DNA of 64,000 nt, from NCBI GenBank assembly GCA_031216445.1, contig CM062210.1:10985501-11049500 (forward strand), read 5' to 3'. Under the pieces are notes generated by a model. The model worked only from the letters and a program-made list of their open reading frames with translations, made no database searches and was not told where the DNA came from. Both the position numbers and the translations under genes were made by a program. Numbering within the stretch: position 1 is the stretch's first letter; the number at the start of each line of letters is the position of its first letter. Origin of the DNA: Lateolabrax maculatus (lineage: Eukaryota; Chordata; Actinopteri; Acropomatiformes; Lateolabracidae). Below are positions 63,237 through 64,000 of this stretch, piece by piece.

Positions 63237-64000
63237 ACTCACCTGTTATGGCTGGTACTGTTTTGGTCTCATCCTCACACCCACACCAGCCCCTCTGCGT
63301 TTCCTCTTGCAAGCTGTTCCCCTAACTCACACAGGAAAGTGCTTTTTCTTGTGTTTTTTCCTCCTCATTGTCTTCCTCCACTGGCGCGTCATCCCTCCTC
63401 ACGCACGCTTCTGTTTTTTTTTTAACCCGACTCGTTCTCGCGCTCTCTGTGGCTCCGACACGCATCCACGCAGCCACTTGACACTGATTGCCAGGCTGGC
63501 TGGGGCATGTTTTGTATTCCCCGCCGTAGTGAGTTGAGCCCGATTGCCTTTGGTGGCGACCCGACTGGCGCTGCCGGCTACACACACGGAAAAAGGCTGC
63601 GTGCGTATGCGCATTCACTATATGATTCATATTTGGTTAACGAGCACTTCAGCACCACCAGCAGAAAAATGATTTCTTTGTCGATTTTGTCAATGCGGCT
63701 GTGGACGCTTACAGAAAACAAAGTCACATTTTAATTTGTTAATCAAATTTCAATTAACCTCTCGAGGGTAAACAGATTTAAAATGTAATCAACCGCCGCA
63801 ATTTAACTTGGCTGGCTGTAATAGCAGGCACTATATATGCTATAGGTTAGAGTTGATTACAGTGTTGTGTTAGGTTTTCCACCTCCTGAAATATTAATCA
63901 CTGGCCATTTCCTCCTTGTTCGGTGCATGATCAGCAGCCTGCCAGCCACTTCATCCTCGGCCTACTTCGCCGTGCACATCTCCAAACAGCATTCTGATAT

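Larger units (their letters stand above)
57916..64000 (+). other. dok6: dok6 intron 7 (incomplete)
   Basis: Follows the exon 7 donor; the terminal dok6 exon was not found on this stretch. It contains an inverted-repeat element (58147-58440), a CpG-rich patch (59515-59730), several microsatellites (61816-61868, 62409-62438, 62495-62532, 63200-63233) and poly(T) runs at 62712-62729 and around 62887-62910. Confidence 0.7.

Noticed and set aside
57916..64000. Search for the terminal dok6 exon (Ser/Tyr-rich tail)
   Set aside because: No phase-compatible + strand open stretch with the expected tail residues was seen; it is presumed to lie beyond the window.
1..64000. CRISPR arrays, operons, tRNA or rRNA genes, endogenous viral genes
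   Set aside because: No regularly spaced direct repeats, no cloverleaf or rRNA-like sequence and no viral protein resemblance were seen; gene structure is plainly vertebrate.

Overview
The window looks like nuclear DNA of a ray-finned (teleost) fish, probably a percomorph. The signs are intron-rich vertebrate genes with several introns of only 85-250 bp, very many (CA)n/(TG)n tracts, a Tc1-like transposon fossil, L1-like and other LINE fossils, and short fold-back repeats of kinds common in percomorph genomes. Species cannot be named. There is no sign of prokaryotic, plasmid, phage or viral genes, and no CRISPR array.

Only two protein genes can be supported, both on the + strand and both cut by a window edge. 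The first is crispld1 (secreted CAP-domain plus two-LCCL-domain protein). Thirteen coding exons lie between 5470 and 11800 and encode 432 residues to a stop codon; the N-terminal exon(s) with the signal peptide lie left of the window. Every splice phase joins cleanly. Its 3' UTR runs from 11801 to about 12.7 or 13.0 kb. The second is dok6 (docking protein 6, a PH-PTB adaptor of neuronal receptor tyrosine kinases). Seven coding exons lie between 23584 and 57915 and encode 281 residues; the last exon, about 50 residues in mammals, lies right of the window. Exon 1 sits in a GC- and CpG-rich block (about 23030-23660), the likely promoter/5' UTR. Intron 1 is 22.2 kb.

Layout: 1-5469, 5' part of crispld1 (intron or upstream DNA) with a LINE reverse-transcriptase fossil at 1385-1811; 5470-9419, twelve closely spaced crispld1 exons; 9420-11748, the large last intron, mostly filled by an antisense L1-like LINE fossil; 11749-13020, last exon and 3' UTR; 13021-23030, intergenic DNA with a possible regulatory patch near 17.8 kb; 23030-23660, dok6 CpG block and exon 1; 23650-45802, intron 1 with several repeat copies; 45803-57915, dok6 exons 2-7; 57916-64000, dok6 intron 7 with a MITE-like inverted-repeat element and a CpG-rich patch.

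The two genes are not known to act together: one product is secreted into the matrix, the other is a cytoplasmic signalling adaptor. I found no convincing undescribed gene system. The most useful leads are candidate regulatory patches, two Pumilio-type motifs in the crispld1 3' UTR, recognisable transposon fossils, and the adjacency of two genes that lie on different human chromosomes.
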